Positions 23,717 through 33,508 are shown, counted from the first letter of the stretch. The stretch is 39,565 nt of DNA from DTU018 sp964618175 (GCA_964618175.1 CAZTZX010000010.1:1-39565); one strand, 5' to 3'. A program made the numbers and translations. The notes: generated by a model not told the origin, from the sequence alone.

Positions 23717-26700
23717 TTAGAAAAGTTCGATCTGCTGGGTGTCTCCCAGGCGGCGCAGGGATTCGGGGGCGTGATCTTGGAAATAGGCTTTGCGAATTTC
23801 CTGTTCGGTGGTCACCAGGTATTTATCGGAACTGGCTGTTGGGCGCAGTCGACAGCTATAGACCACGGGGAAGTATTCCCGCACGAACTTGCCTTCTGCC
23901 AGGGCAGTTAAAGCAATAATCTGAAATCCCAGCTGCTCAGCGATAAAGAAAACCGGATCCAAAACGTGATCACTGGAGGCTTTGCCAAAGGGATTATCGA
24001 GAATGACAGTTCGGCTGCGCTGGGCCCGGGGATCAATAGCCTGGCGTTTTTCCGCCAAATAATTGAGCAAGCCCAGGAAAAGCGCCATATTCTTGCTCCA
24101 CTTCTCTCCTCCCGACCACTGGTTAGAGCTTTCCCAACTGCTGGGATAGCTGCTCACCTGACTGTCTGCGGTTACCTTACGGCATTTCACTTTAATGGTC
24201 TTATCATTCATTACAACTCGTAGCAATTGCTGCGATTGCAGCCATTTCAGTAGGTCTTTATGAATAAGCCCATAATCTTCCTTGCCAGATTCATCACGAT
24301 AGTGGGGGCCTTCAATCTGGTTAATTATCCAATCAACATGGGATTGCAGCCGGGCTTTGCCCTCCTTTTCATCCCAGGAAGGTACCTCAAAAATAAGGAT
24401 CTCTTTCCAGCTTTCTTCTACCTTAACTCTGGTTTTACGCGGAATAAGACGCAATTCCCCTGCCAGTGTCACCAAATAGCCATATAAATGGTTGATAAAC
24501 TGCTGTAACTCCCGGTCATGCTCGCGCATATCATCTTCGAACATACGCACAATATGGGCTATGCTTTCTGTCATGCGGGTTTTCCAGGACCATACCTCCT
24601 GGTAATCCTCATAACTAAGCCCTGCCGTCACCATTTTCCTCAGCTTGGGGTCACTGACCTGTTGTTGGCAGAAAGTATTCACTCGGTTCTTTTCCTGATT
24701 CAGGTACACTATTTGCTGATCCAACTCGTCTTGTTGCTCTTGCAGCTTCTGGACATACTGATTAATCACCTGCACCGGCTGGTAGGGAAATTCCTGCTCA
24801 ACTGCTGCCGGCAGGGCACATTCACCATCCCCCTCGGGAAGGAAATCATAGCGTTCATTTTTTTGTTCTAATAAGTTCCGGGCCTGCTTGATCCGCTTCT
24901 CTTCCTGGGACAATCTAACCTCCTGCTCCTGCAGGTATTCCTTTTGCCGCTGCAGTTTCGCACTCTCCTGCTGTAGATACTGCTGCACTATTCGCAAGGG
25001 ATCTGCAAACATTACCCTTTCCCTATAGTTACGTAAAAATTCCTCTTCCTGGCGTTTAAAGCGATCCTCTTTGACGCGGTAATCTTTGTCAACCTGTTCT
25101 AACCGTGAATTGAGCACGTCTAGCTTAGCTTTGCCAGCCTGCACCCGGGGAAGCAGAAGGTCGATCTCCTGATCTCCTCCCGGCGGAAAGACTAACTGGG
25201 GGTCAATCTCATATTCACATTCCTGACTACTGCGTTTCAAGTCCACTTCCAGTTGTTCTTTAGTCCGGCGTGCGGCTTGTAAACGCTCTTCAATCAGCTG
25301 GCGCCCCTGCTGTTTTTGCTGCAAATTATCCTGCAGATCCTGACGCTGACGAGTTAGCACCGGGCGTGACAAATCAGTGGGTTGGGGCAGACAGTCCTGC
25401 ACTTGCTTAAACAAATCCTCGTTCTGGAGATTGCTGATTTGCAGATGCACTATGTTCAGGTCTTGCTGACATTCATTCAATTGCTCCTGCCGCTGGTGCA
25501 GTTCTTTTTCCCACCTGGTCAGTTCCCGCCCCCTTACCTTGATCAATTGATCATCCTGCTCGATATCGGTGCGCAGCCTTTCCCGTTCAGCCGCCTTGCG
25601 CAGGTATCTCTGCGCTTCCAAAAGCCGCTGACTAAGAAAATTGATCTCATCCTGGGTTTCTTGAAGCCGTTTCTGTAATTGAGAAATAAGCCGGGACATT
25701 TCCTGCTCCCGGTTTTCCTGGGCACGGATAGATTGATCCAGCTGAACCACTGATTCATGTGTAGTGCGCAGCTCTTCCCGTAATTGGTCATATTGCTCAT
25801 AAGGATAATGGTGCCAGAAGTTCTGCACCTGCCGCCAGTACTCCTGCAAGGCCTGCAGTTCCGCTTCCCGGTGCAGACGGGCTTGGCGCAGTTGCTCTGC
25901 GGTCTCCTCCAGTCCCCTTTTCCAGTTTTCGAAAACGCCTCGAGCCAGGTTGGTTTCCCATCCGGCCGGAAATACCTGTCGCTTAACTTCCCTACTTTTC
26001 GCCTCCGGTTGTTCGATCGCGTCCACCAGCTGCCGCGCCTCCTCGGTAGTAAGGATAAAGAGCGGATGAGTCATTTCCTTTTGATATTTTGCCAAGCGGT
26101 TCATTAAACGATCGGCTTCACTGGCACGGCAAATCAAGGTAATAGCCCAAAAAGGATATATCACGAAATAATCAGCTTCTGAGCGGTGGCGTTGCTGAGC
26201 TGCGTTTTGCACAAATAAGGTGCCCGCTTCTAAATACGAGAACTGTTCCCGGCTTTCCTCGATCCAGCCCTCCATCCGGGGGTCGGCGCTATAATAGGTA
26301 CTGGGTTCATATAAGGCAAATAAAGCTGACGCCTGGCTGTCCCTGACCAGCGCCCGCTCCTTTTGGTCATGTAAGGTTTCCACCCGGTGAGTCAGATGCT
26401 CGCTGATCCGGTTCTGGTGCAGATATAACGAATTAATAGTAGAAAACTCCGGAGATATCTCCTGCAAGTGCAACAGCAATGTATGCTGCTGTTCTTCAAT
26501 GCCAGTGACTTGATTCTGTAGCTTGGCTTCCTGACGGACAGCTGCTTCCAACTGCTGACGCAGTGACGGTAACCGCTCCTGCAAGGCAGTCCTTTCCTGG
26601 GTCATCTGCTGCAATTCAGTTTCGTTAGTCTGGCGATCCTTCTCCAGCCAGGCAGCCCGCTGTTCCCAGCGTTCCTTCTCCTGCGCTACCTCATCATGCT

Positions 26701-28162
26701 GGTAATTATCCAATATGCTACGAGCTATTTCCTGCATTTCCGCTTCCGCCAGTTCCATCTGGGTCTGAGCCTGGGCTCTTTTAATACGCAGATTCTGATA
26801 TTCAGTCTGGTGCTGCTGATAGTGACGGCTTTTTTCATCTTTCTCCCGTTTCAACTGCTGTTTCCGCGCCATAATTTTCTGTTCCTGGCTTTGCAGATCG
26901 CTCCCCTCGCGCAGGAAAATATAACGCAGCCCGGCATCTACTTGCTGCAATTGGGCTGCCAGGGCCTGTACATCGGCATCCTTATCCAGGTTGTCCAGTT
27001 GACTCTGACATAAGCTTGCGTTTTCAGTTTGGACACGAATTTCTTGCCGCAGTTTGGCCAGTTTCAGGTTTTGCAGGCGGCTGTGCTGGCCACGGTAATC
27101 CTCCCGCTGGGAATGGCATTCTTCCTGTTGCTCTTGCCACGCTTGACGGGCCTGCTCCATGTCCAGTTCTAAATTAGCCAGTTCATAGGAGGCCAGGCGT
27201 CGGTCTAGTTCCTGCCGCTGTTCCTGCCAGAGGCGGCTGGCCTCCTGATGCTGCCCCAGGGCCCCTTCCACCCGCTCTTCTTCCTGCAAAGCTAATTTAT
27301 ATAAGGATTTAGCCTGGCCTTTCACCTGGGCCATGGCCTGCTCGGCCTGATGATAGGCGGTAAAGGTATTGATATAGTGATCAATTTGAACATTTACCTT
27401 CTGGCTCTCTTCAATGCGTTCCCGTAACTGGCGGTGCTTCTTAAAATGCTCTCTTTGCTTTTGAAATGTCTCTACAAATTCCTGGCTGCCACTGCCGGCC
27501 AGAGCCTCTTCCACGGTAGGAATCAGCAACTGGTCTACCAGCTGAGCGGTGGTTTTACAGCCCTCAAAAAATCCTTCGATTTCGCCCTCAGCACTGTTGA
27601 TGCGCGCAATACTGCGCCATTCGGAGATAATTATCTTGTAATTTTGCTCTATATACTGCTGGTATTCACGGATGAGTGGAAAATAATGAGCGTTCATGGA
27701 GTTGCGACTCATGGTCTGATAATAGTCATACATTTCCTCTTTGCTAGCTGGACGCAGACGTCCATCGCTACCCTGACGTACCAGAGGAAGCCTCTCCAGC
27801 GAGTTTTCTTCCTCGCTCTCATACTCATAAACATATTTATAGGAATCCAAGCCATCTTTGCTGCTGAACAATGTAACGACAGTCAGGGCGTACCTGCGCG
27901 GTTTTTCATTAATGATCCATTCTACCGCAATATGAGCGGGGCTGTTTTCCAGTTCAAAAGTGTTTTTGGCCTTGCGTTCAGCCAGCGCGGTATGTGGTAG
28001 GATAGTCTGTAAAACTGCCTGTACCAGTACCGTTTTGCCCCCACCGTTCTCCAACAGGATAACCCCATTATGACTGTCAAAACGGAAGATTTCGTCACCG
28101 TAGCGCTTGGCTCCATTTTCATAAACCAGATTTGTAAAGCGAATTTTAGATATAGCCGGCAT
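23717..28162 (-). CDS. jetC: Wadjet SMC-like ATPase JetC (MksB-like)
   Basis: The SMC motor of a Wadjet plasmid-defence system, which by loop extrusion recognises small circular DNA for cleavage by JetD. 1481 residues, about MukB size. Seen: N-terminal head with Walker A LLENGGGKT (K43, T44); long Gln/Glu/Arg-rich coiled coils (about 265-600 and 740-1230); a globular hinge-like region about 605-735; C-terminal head with ABC signature QWSGGE (1348-1353) and Walker B VILDNPFGKASS (Asp1389). Asn1390 stands where the catalytic Glu normally is. It starts 6 bases after the jetB stop with AAGGAG/GAGG upstream. Last gene of the operon. Confidence 0.93.
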   Translation of the reverse strand: MPAISKIRFTNLVYENGAKRYGDEIFRFDSHNGVILLENGGGKTVLVQAVLQTILPHTALAERKAKNTFELENSPAHIAVEWIINEKPRRYALTVVTLFSSKDGLDSYKYVYEYESEEENSLERLPLVRQGSDGRLRPASKEEMYDYYQTMSRNSMNAHYFPLIREYQQYIEQNYKIIISEWRSIARINSAEGEIEGFFEGCKTTAQLVDQLLIPTVEEALAGSGSQEFVETFQKQREHFKKHRQLRERIEESQKVNVQIDHYINTFTAYHQAEQAMAQVKGQAKSLYKLALQEEERVEGALGQHQEASRLWQEQRQELDRRLASYELANLELDMEQARQAWQEQQEECHSQREDYRGQHSRLQNLKLAKLRQEIRVQTENASLCQSQLDNLDKDADVQALAAQLQQVDAGLRYIFLREGSDLQSQEQKIMARKQQLKREKDEKSRHYQQHQTEYQNLRIKRAQAQTQMELAEAEMQEIARSILDNYQHDEVAQEKERWEQRAAWLEKDRQTNETELQQMTQERTALQERLPSLRQQLEAAVRQEAKLQNQVTGIEEQQHTLLLHLQEISPEFSTINSLYLHQNRISEHLTHRVETLHDQKERALVRDSQASALFALYEPSTYYSADPRMEGWIEESREQFSYLEAGTLFVQNAAQQRHRSEADYFVIYPFWAITLICRASEADRLMNRLAKYQKEMTHPLFILTTEEARQLVDAIEQPEAKSREVKRQVFPAGWETNLARGVFENWKRGLEETAEQLRQARLHREAELQALQEYWRQVQNFWHHYPYEQYDQLREELRTTHESVVQLDQSIRAQENREQEMSRLISQLQKRLQETQDEINFLSQRLLEAQRYLRKAAERERLRTDIEQDDQLIKVRGRELTRWEKELHQRQEQLNECQQDLNIVHLQISNLQNEDLFKQVQDCLPQPTDLSRPVLTRQRQDLQDNLQQKQQGRQLIEERLQAARRTKEQLEVDLKRSSQECEYEIDPQLVFPPGGDQEIDLLLPRVQAGKAKLDVLNSRLEQVDKDYRVKEDRFKRQEEEFLRNYRERVMFADPLRIVQQYLQQESAKLQRQKEYLQEQEVRLSQEEKRIKQARNLLEQKNERYDFLPEGDGECALPAAVEQEFPYQPVQVINQYVQKLQEQQDELDQQIVYLNQEKNRVNTFCQQQVSDPKLRKMVTAGLSYEDYQEVWSWKTRMTESIAHIVRMFEDDMREHDRELQQFINHLYGYLVTLAGELRLIPRKTRVKVEESWKEILIFEVPSWDEKEGKARLQSHVDWIINQIEGPHYRDESGKEDYGLIHKDLLKWLQSQQLLRVVMNDKTIKVKCRKVTADSQVSSYPSSWESSNQWSGGEKWSKNMALFLGLLNYLAEKRQAIDPRAQRSRTVILDNPFGKASSDHVLDPVFFIAEQLGFQIIALTALAEGKFVREYFPVVYSCRLRPTASSDKYLVTTEQEIRKAYFQDHAPESLRRLGDTQQIELF

Positions 28163-28168
28163 TTATCC

Positions 28169-28897
28169 TCACTCCTTGGGAAGTTCCAGCTGATACATAA
28201 ATTCCAGGATGTCCCGGTTATGTTCCACTTCCATATAATAACGCTGGACGATAATGTGCGTTTTTTCCGTCAGTTGCACCTGATCTTCTCCGATATCCCG
28301 TATCAGATCTTGATCCAAGAGGAAACGTTTGACCTGATTTAAGAAGGCCAGGCGACTGACGGTGCGCCCATCCTGGGATTTGACGGTTTCCTTCAAGTCA
28401 TCAAGAGCGTCCCATTTTTCTATAATAAGTTTCCAATTATACTCCTGATCGCGTTCCACTTTTTCCAATTCCTCCCCCTCAAGCTCCTTAAGTGCCAAAA
28501 GACGCTGATTCAGACTACTCAACCATTCGTTCATCGGCAGGAAATCACGGGTGGGATTGGCTGTCTGATAGCTATCATAAAACTCTCCCAGCAGAACGAT
28601 GATCGCCACATACATCAGGTAAATGTCGGCATTTACAGCCCGAGATGTCAAGTAGCGGTTTTTTAGGGTCTCGTTGGATACATGATAAGGGGAAGCAAGT
28701 GCTAGAGGAACTAGAAAAAGCTGATCCCCGGCGGGAATCACCGTGCAGTCAACTTCCTTCGCGAACTGCTCCACCAGGCCCCGTACACTATCATCGGCCA
28801 GATAAAGGCGCAAGGCCTCCCTATCCGCAGTTCCCTGGGTGGAGAGCGCCGCGTATATTTTGAAAGCTGTGGTTACTTGGGATTGGTCATAATACAT
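28169..28897 (-). CDS. jetB: Wadjet protein JetB (MksE-like kite subunit)
   Basis: 242 residues, soluble and helical, predicted to form the KITE-type winged-helix dimer that joins JetA to JetC. Seen: an N-terminal QVTTAFKIYAALSTQGTADR helix pair, a middle SSLNQRLLALKELEGEELEKV helix, and a C-terminal winged-helix-like part (VSRLAFLNQVKRFLLDQDLIRDIGEDQVQLTEKT; then YYMEVEHNRDILEFMYQL). The fold is judged from place and size; sequence drift is high in this family. Overlaps jetA by 11 bases and precedes jetC by 6. Likely the DUF6063-type JetB, from memory. Confidence 0.85.
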   Translation of the reverse strand: MYYDQSQVTTAFKIYAALSTQGTADREALRLYLADDSVRGLVEQFAKEVDCTVIPAGDQLFLVPLALASPYHVSNETLKNRYLTSRAVNADIYLMYVAIIVLLGEFYDSYQTANPTRDFLPMNEWLSSLNQRLLALKELEGEELEKVERDQEYNWKLIIEKWDALDDLKETVKSQDGRTVSRLAFLNQVKRFLLDQDLIRDIGEDQVQLTEKTHIIVQRYYMEVEHNRDILEFMYQLELPKE

Positions 28898-30401
28898 TAC
28901 CCTCTGCCTCCAATGTCAGTTCCATATCTTTTATAGTGTAGCGGTCAGTGACCTCAAGCACCGGATCTTTCTCCCGCACGGTCACTTTCGCAGCTCGCTG
29001 ACTAAAAACCTCTCTTGCGCCCCCCAGTAATCCTACCAGTTCTTCAGACTCTATTTGTCTAAGCTCCAAGGGTGTACGTTGATGCAGCAATATCCAGAAT
29101 TCATAGAAATGACGGCTTTCCAGTACCTGTTCATATCCATTAGCGCTGCAGTACTGCACTACCTCCTGCAGGGTGGTTTGGTTTTCTTCCCCGATAGAAT
29201 CCAGGATCAATTCAGCTATATACTGGTAATTCTGACGTAACTTCCGATGTTCCTGCATCACTTGTTGTTCATCCAGTAATTCCAGAAACTCTGCATTACG
29301 CTCTGCCAGCCGCCGTCCTTCCAGCCTTTGGGGTGCAAAGACCGTCAACAATGACCAGCTTTGCTTTCTTTCCAGAAATAGAAATGGTTTAAGTAGTTGA
29401 CGGGCGGCTGCTAAAGGTAAGGGAGTGGATAAAAGTCGATCACCTATTTCTTTTTGGAAGTTAAAAGAGTCAATACCTGCATAATACAAGGACTCCTGAG
29501 CAGCCTGCAGGGCAGTAGTTTTCATTTCAATACTATCCCGCAGCAAAAGTCCATGTTGATGATGTACCTGGCTCAGCTCGGCATCTATGCGTATCACCAG
29601 TTCGTAGGTCTGTTGGTCTTTGGCAGTGCGACGTTCGTAACTCAAGCGCTCCCTAGTCTCCCTTACAAAAGCTTGCAGTTCTTCAAATTCGCGGTCTTCC
29701 CGGCTGAGACGCAGGTGGATCTCCTCCACCGTGTCCCGATAGCGTTGATATATCTGCTCTGACACGATATTGCGCTGGATCTCATGGCGCATCCGGGTGA
29801 TACGCTCCTGCAAACTTTCCACGGCAATGCGCATTTCATCGATTTGGCGCAAAGCTCCCCAGAATTGACCGCGCTCCAGTTGTTTACGTAACAGTAATTG
29901 GTTGATAGATACTTGGAACTCACTGAAGTATTCGCGGGTAGCAAAAACCAGTTCCAATCCGTCCTCATCCAGACTGTAATATTGGCTATTAGTACGTGTG
30001 TCAAAGCGATCCGCCTTTAAGATCGTGTAATAAACCGTATCCAGAGAACGAGTCTCCCAGTTGTAAAAGTTGCGCGCATTTCTTTTGCCACTAGGTGGTC
30101 GGAATACTTCTATGATATCACGGGCTAATTTTTCAAAACCGCGATCATCCAGATCCAGTTCTCCTTGATTTATGGTCTGGAGAAACCGGGCTAATTCCCG
30201 AACACCGGTCTTATGATTACGTACCAGCATGTTTTCAAAAAAGAACAGCAAGGTCAGCAGGCCTAGGCTATAATAGTCGATCGGGCGACCGCTGTGGTCA
30301 GTGGTTTTCTTATTTTCCAAGCGGTACAAAGGATCAAATAAAGCCAGCCGCTGCATACGCTCCCGGTAGCTGGCGGTTAAATTCTTGCTGTCTATATCCA
30401 C
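28887..30401 (-). CDS. jetA: Wadjet protein JetA (MksF-like kleisin subunit)
   Basis: 504 residues, the kleisin that links the JetC heads. Seen: ALFDPLYRLENKK near 22-34, a winged-helix-like region SLGLLTLLFFFENMLVRNHKTG near 45-66, a coiled-coil middle (about 185-340, rich in Arg/Glu), and a C-terminal half with ELVGLLGGAREVFSQRAAKV. The start is a GTG at 30399-30401, 8 bases after GGAGG; it overlaps the end of jetD by 10 bases. The open frame runs on upstream to 30647, but that stretch lies inside jetD and has no coding character. It resembles the family I remember as DUF5716 (Wadjet JetA). Confidence 0.88.
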   Translation of the reverse strand: MDIDSKNLTASYRERMQRLALFDPLYRLENKKTTDHSGRPIDYYSLGLLTLLFFFENMLVRNHKTGVRELARFLQTINQGELDLDDRGFEKLARDIIEVFRPPSGKRNARNFYNWETRSLDTVYYTILKADRFDTRTNSQYYSLDEDGLELVFATREYFSEFQVSINQLLLRKQLERGQFWGALRQIDEMRIAVESLQERITRMRHEIQRNIVSEQIYQRYRDTVEEIHLRLSREDREFEELQAFVRETRERLSYERRTAKDQQTYELVIRIDAELSQVHHQHGLLLRDSIEMKTTALQAAQESLYYAGIDSFNFQKEIGDRLLSTPLPLAAARQLLKPFLFLERKQSWSLLTVFAPQRLEGRRLAERNAEFLELLDEQQVMQEHRKLRQNYQYIAELILDSIGEENQTTLQEVVQYCSANGYEQVLESRHFYEFWILLHQRTPLELRQIESEELVGLLGGAREVFSQRAAKVTVREKDPVLEVTDRYTIKDMELTLEAEGNVL

Positions 30402-31408
30402 TTTGTATTCCTCCAGATATCCGCCAATTCGGTACGGCTCAATCCCTCCTGGGGGTAGTAACGGCCTGCTGTTAAGACCTGGCTGATCTGCTCCGCTTGG
30501 TCTAAAGTAAAAAAGTCCAGAAAATTCTGGAGCGCCTGGTCGTTGCAGCGCTGGTATTCCTTCCCCTGGGCGGCCGGCCGTTGCAACAGAGCCTGGTAGA
30601 ATTCCACAGCGGGGCGGGCAGCACAAGATCTGTACAGAGCATACCAAATGCTGATACCTTCATAGTCCAAATCACCGAAATAATAGATGCGGCGTGGTCT
30701 ATCGGCGGTGCCCAGCTGCTTGTCCAAGAGGACTATATCCGCAGTTATCTTCCACCCTGCTCCATAGATCAGGCTCAAAAACTCGGTATTCGGTAAAGTA
30801 TCCAGCAAAGCGTGAAAAGGCGTTTTGTTCTCCACCGCCAGATGTAGCAGAGTCTCACGCTGCCAGGCATGGGGGTTCACCGCCAGCATAAGCGGATCCG
30901 GCTGGGATATTATCCTCATAGCCTCCCATAGATTAATACGTTCCAAAAAGGCTTTTCCACCGCCCGCCTCGATCCACTTCTCATCCTCGACCAGCTGATA
31001 GGAGCGTTCCGGTACAGACGCCGGGACAGTAGGCAGACCGTGTTTTTTTAGATAAATATCAATCATTTTCACCCAGGGGCGTTCTTGTTCCCAGCTGGCC
31101 GCCGGCAGATTATAATAAGGATCCAGATTAATATGGGGATCTAGAGCCAGCTGGCAGTTTTGTATATCCTGATGATGGTTAAGAGGCAGTTTCGATTTTA
31201 CAATGCGGTAGGAATTATGCAGCAACGAATTTTTCAAACTTTTCCCGTGGCTTTTAACTGGTTGCAGAACACCCGCATTGGTATGTTCGAGTACCACCAC
31301 CACAAAGTCTTCATAACGGGTATCCCCTGCCGCCAAATTTTCCAATTCTCCCAAGGATACCGTTTTTTTGCTGTATCTATACAGAAAGGATAGCAAGCGC
31401 TCCCTCAT
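30392..31408 (-). CDS. jetD: Wadjet nuclease JetD (Toprim-domain, MksG-like)
   Basis: 338 residues, the effector that cuts plasmid DNA. N-terminal half of the DUF3322 type (an ERSYQLVEDEKWIEAGG stretch at 134-150 echoes the ERS...DEK motif), C-terminal Toprim domain of the DUF2220 type: Glu193 in HLAVENKTPFHAL and the DxD pair Asp246/Asp248 in YYFGDLDYEGI. These acidic residues are intact, so it should be active. It is the first gene of the operon, right behind the promoter, whereas the systems usually drawn have the order ABCD with jetD last. Its last 10 bases overlap jetA. Confidence 0.92.
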   Translation of the reverse strand: MRERLLSFLYRYSKKTVSLGELENLAAGDTRYEDFVVVVLEHTNAGVLQPVKSHGKSLKNSLLHNSYRIVKSKLPLNHHQDIQNCQLALDPHINLDPYYNLPAASWEQERPWVKMIDIYLKKHGLPTVPASVPERSYQLVEDEKWIEAGGGKAFLERINLWEAMRIISQPDPLMLAVNPHAWQRETLLHLAVENKTPFHALLDTLPNTEFLSLIYGAGWKITADIVLLDKQLGTADRPRRIYYFGDLDYEGISIWYALYRSCAARPAVEFYQALLQRPAAQGKEYQRCNDQALQNFLDFFTLDQAEQISQVLTAGRYYPQEGLSRTELADIWRNTKWI

Positions 31409-31441
31409 AACCCATACATTCCCTTATCGTCATTTGAGATA

Positions 31442-31450
31442 ATTATAGCA
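31442..31450 (-). promoter_or_regulatory. Extended -10 promoter of the jetDABC operon
   Basis: On the minus strand TGCTATAAT (31442-31450): a perfect -10 with the TGn extension, about 34 bases before the jetD ATG. No good -35 is visible at 17 bases, as is common for extended -10 promoters. The ribosome binding site for jetD is weak (AAGGGA about 12 bases upstream). Confidence 0.65.
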
Positions 31451-31584
31451 TATACCGCAGGGGCTCCTTGAGTGCCTCCCTGTGGTTTGGTTTTCGATGT
31501 TTAAATGGTTAATTATTAATAAAAGGGGGAATATTATTATTCATTCATCTATCAAGCAACAGATTTTGCATAGGAGGTAGTAAT

Positions 31585-33228
31585 ATGGATAATATTGGTT
31601 ACCAGTATCAATTAACGCTACGAACCTTCCTGGATTACGGTCTAATGTATGCCCCCAACCAAGTGATCAAGTATCGAGATGAGCTGCAGTTTACCTATCT
31701 GGAACACTATGCTCGGGTCAAACAATTATCCAATACCCTAGCTTATCTGGGTGTAAAACCAGGGGAAGCGGTCGGCATGCTGGAATGGGATACCCACCGT
31801 TATCTGGAAGCCCATTGGGCCATCCCCTTGTACGGCAGTCTCTTTCACACCGTAAACATACGTATGGCACCGGATCAGGTCGCCTTTTGTATCAACCACG
31901 CCGAAGATGTAGTGCTATTCGTCAGCGAAGATTTTCTCCCCCTTATCGAGAGCATCCAGGATCAATTGAAGACCGTCCGTGCCTATGTGTTAATGTCAGA
32001 TAAAAAAGACTATAAGCCCAGCACGACCCTGCCGAATGTTTACTTTTATGAAGACCTCTTGGCCACGCAATCCACAGATTATGAATTTCCAGAGATATCG
32101 GAAAACACCCGCGCTACTCTGTGTTACACCTCTGGTACCACCGGTAATCCCAAAGGGGTCGTTTTCACTCACCGTGACCTTTTCATGCATGCCGTATCGG
32201 TTTGTATGACCTGGGGTCTGTATCCGGGTGGGATGGAATTTAGAGCCAATCAGGTATATATGCCCCTCACCCCCATGTTCCATGTGCAGGCCTGGGGTGT
32301 ACCCTATTTCTCCTTCATGCTGGGATGTAAATATATTCTGCCCGGCCGCTATGAGCCCGACAAGATCCTCAAATGGCTGGCCGAAGAAAAGGTTAACTTC
32401 AGCCACTGCGTAACTACTATCCTGCACATGCTGGTCTTCCACCCCGATGCAGAAAAATACGACCTTAGCAACTGGCACGTTGGTTTAGGCGGTGCTAAGC
32501 TCAACCGGCAGCTGGCAGAACGAGCCTGGGAACTAGGTATCTTGCCCCAATCATGTTATGGCATGACTGAAACCTGTCCGGCCATGACCGTGGCTAACCT
32601 GAAAGAGGAGCATCTTGATCTGCCCATGGAGGATAAGATTTCCTATTATATTAAGAGTGGTATTCCCTGGATCTTTTCCCGCGTCAAAGTGGTCGATGAT
32701 GATTTTAATGATTTACCCAACGATGGCCTTTCAGTCGGCAATGTAGTGGTGCGCACTCCCTGGTGCACCCACGAGTACTTCCATGAGCCTGACAAGACTC
32801 GGGAATTGTGGAAGAATGACTGGCTAAACACCGGAGACGTGGGTTATATTGACTCGGAAGGTTATTTAACAGTAACTGACCGCAATAAGGACGCTATTAA
32901 ATCAGGAGGAGAGTGGATATCCACTTTGACCCTGGAAGATGCCGTCAGTCAATTCAAACCAATATTAGAATGTGCGGTTATCGGCATACCCCATGCCCGT
33001 TGGGATGAAAGGCCCTGTGCCTGCATTGCCCTGAAACCAGGAGAAACAGCCACCGCCGAAGATGTCCGAGCCCATCTGGAAAAATTCGCGGATGAGGGCA
33101 AAATCGAGAAATGGTGGATACCGGATCTCCCCGATGGTTACTTTTTTGTAGACGCTATCCCCCACAACTACATCGGCAAGATTGAGAAAAACGTCTTGCG
33201 CCAGATGTACGCCGAAAAGCATAAATAG
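31585..33228 (+). CDS. AMP-dependent acyl-CoA synthetase
   Basis: 547 residues, an acyl-adenylate/CoA ligase of the ANL superfamily that activates a fatty (or related) acid with ATP and CoA. Seen: P-loop YTSGTTGNPKGVVFTHR (181-197), SCYGMTETCP near 315-325 (A5), LNTGDVGYIDSEGYLTVTDR (A7-A8), KSGGEWIS, and the C-terminal adenylation lysine K532 in YIGKIEKNVLR. Of the medium/long-chain ligase type. TAGGAGG is 7 bases before the ATG. It stands alone, divergent from the jet operon, and ends in a clear terminator. Fits a fatty-acid-using syntroph. Confidence 0.93.
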   Translation: MDNIGYQYQLTLRTFLDYGLMYAPNQVIKYRDELQFTYLEHYARVKQLSNTLAYLGVKPGEAVGMLEWDTHRYLEAHWAIPLYGSLFHTVNIRMAPDQVAFCINHAEDVVLFVSEDFLPLIESIQDQLKTVRAYVLMSDKKDYKPSTTLPNVYFYEDLLATQSTDYEFPEISENTRATLCYTSGTTGNPKGVVFTHRDLFMHAVSVCMTWGLYPGGMEFRANQVYMPLTPMFHVQAWGVPYFSFMLGCKYILPGRYEPDKILKWLAEEKVNFSHCVTTILHMLVFHPDAEKYDLSNWHVGLGGAKLNRQLAERAWELGILPQSCYGMTETCPAMTVANLKEEHLDLPMEDKISYYIKSGIPWIFSRVKVVDDDFNDLPNDGLSVGNVVVRTPWCTHEYFHEPDKTRELWKNDWLNTGDVGYIDSEGYLTVTDRNKDAIKSGGEWISTLTLEDAVSQFKPILECAVIGIPHARWDERPCACIALKPGETATAEDVRAHLEKFADEGKIEKWWIPDLPDGYFFVDAIPHNYIGKIEKNVLRQMYAEKHK

Positions 33229-33248
33229 ATCTTAACGACTTCTATATT

Positions 33249-33331
33249 GTCATCCTGAGGGAGGAATGACCGAAGGATCTTCCCCTCTTGTACCGGTGAA
33301 GATTCTTCGACTTCGTCTTAGACTGACAGAC
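33249..33331. repeat. Small dispersed inverted repeat (TCATCCTGAG family), copy 2, diverged
   Basis: GTCATCCTGAGGGAGGAATG with GAAGGATCTT at the 5' side and a diverged complement (AAGATTCTTCGACTTCGTC, ACTGAC) at the 3' side. Shares the TCATCCTGAG and GAAGGATC words with copies at 5955 and 35401 but not their end sequence. Confidence 0.7.
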
Positions 33332-33347
33332 ATTAAGATAGAAACTG

Positions 33348-33380
33348 CAGCCCGCAACTTTTGGATCAAGTTGCGGGCTG
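33348..33380 (+). terminator. Intrinsic terminator after the acyl-CoA synthetase
   Basis: CAGCCCGCAACTT (33348-33360), 7-base loop, AAGTTGCGGGCTG (33368-33380): perfect 13-bp stem, followed by TCTTGATTCTTTC. Confidence 0.85.
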
Positions 33381-33508
33381 TCTTGATTCTTTCTGGGATC
33401 AGCCGTTGACAGCTTGATCACCGACTGTCACCCTTATGTTAGGAATGACTGTACCTTAAAAGCGGGATACTATCGGATATTAGTTCCGTTAGCTATGATT
33501 TCGGTTTC

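Noticed and set aside
24260..27013. Leu/Gln-rich plus-strand frames opposite jetC
   Set aside because: They are the antisense of the coiled-coil codons (CAG/GAG/CTG) of jetC and have no ribosome binding sites.
30402..30647. N-terminal extension of jetA upstream of the GTG
   Set aside because: It lies wholly inside jetD in another frame, its composition is Cys/Pro/Gly-rich and unlike JetA, and the GTG at 30401 has its own GGAGG.
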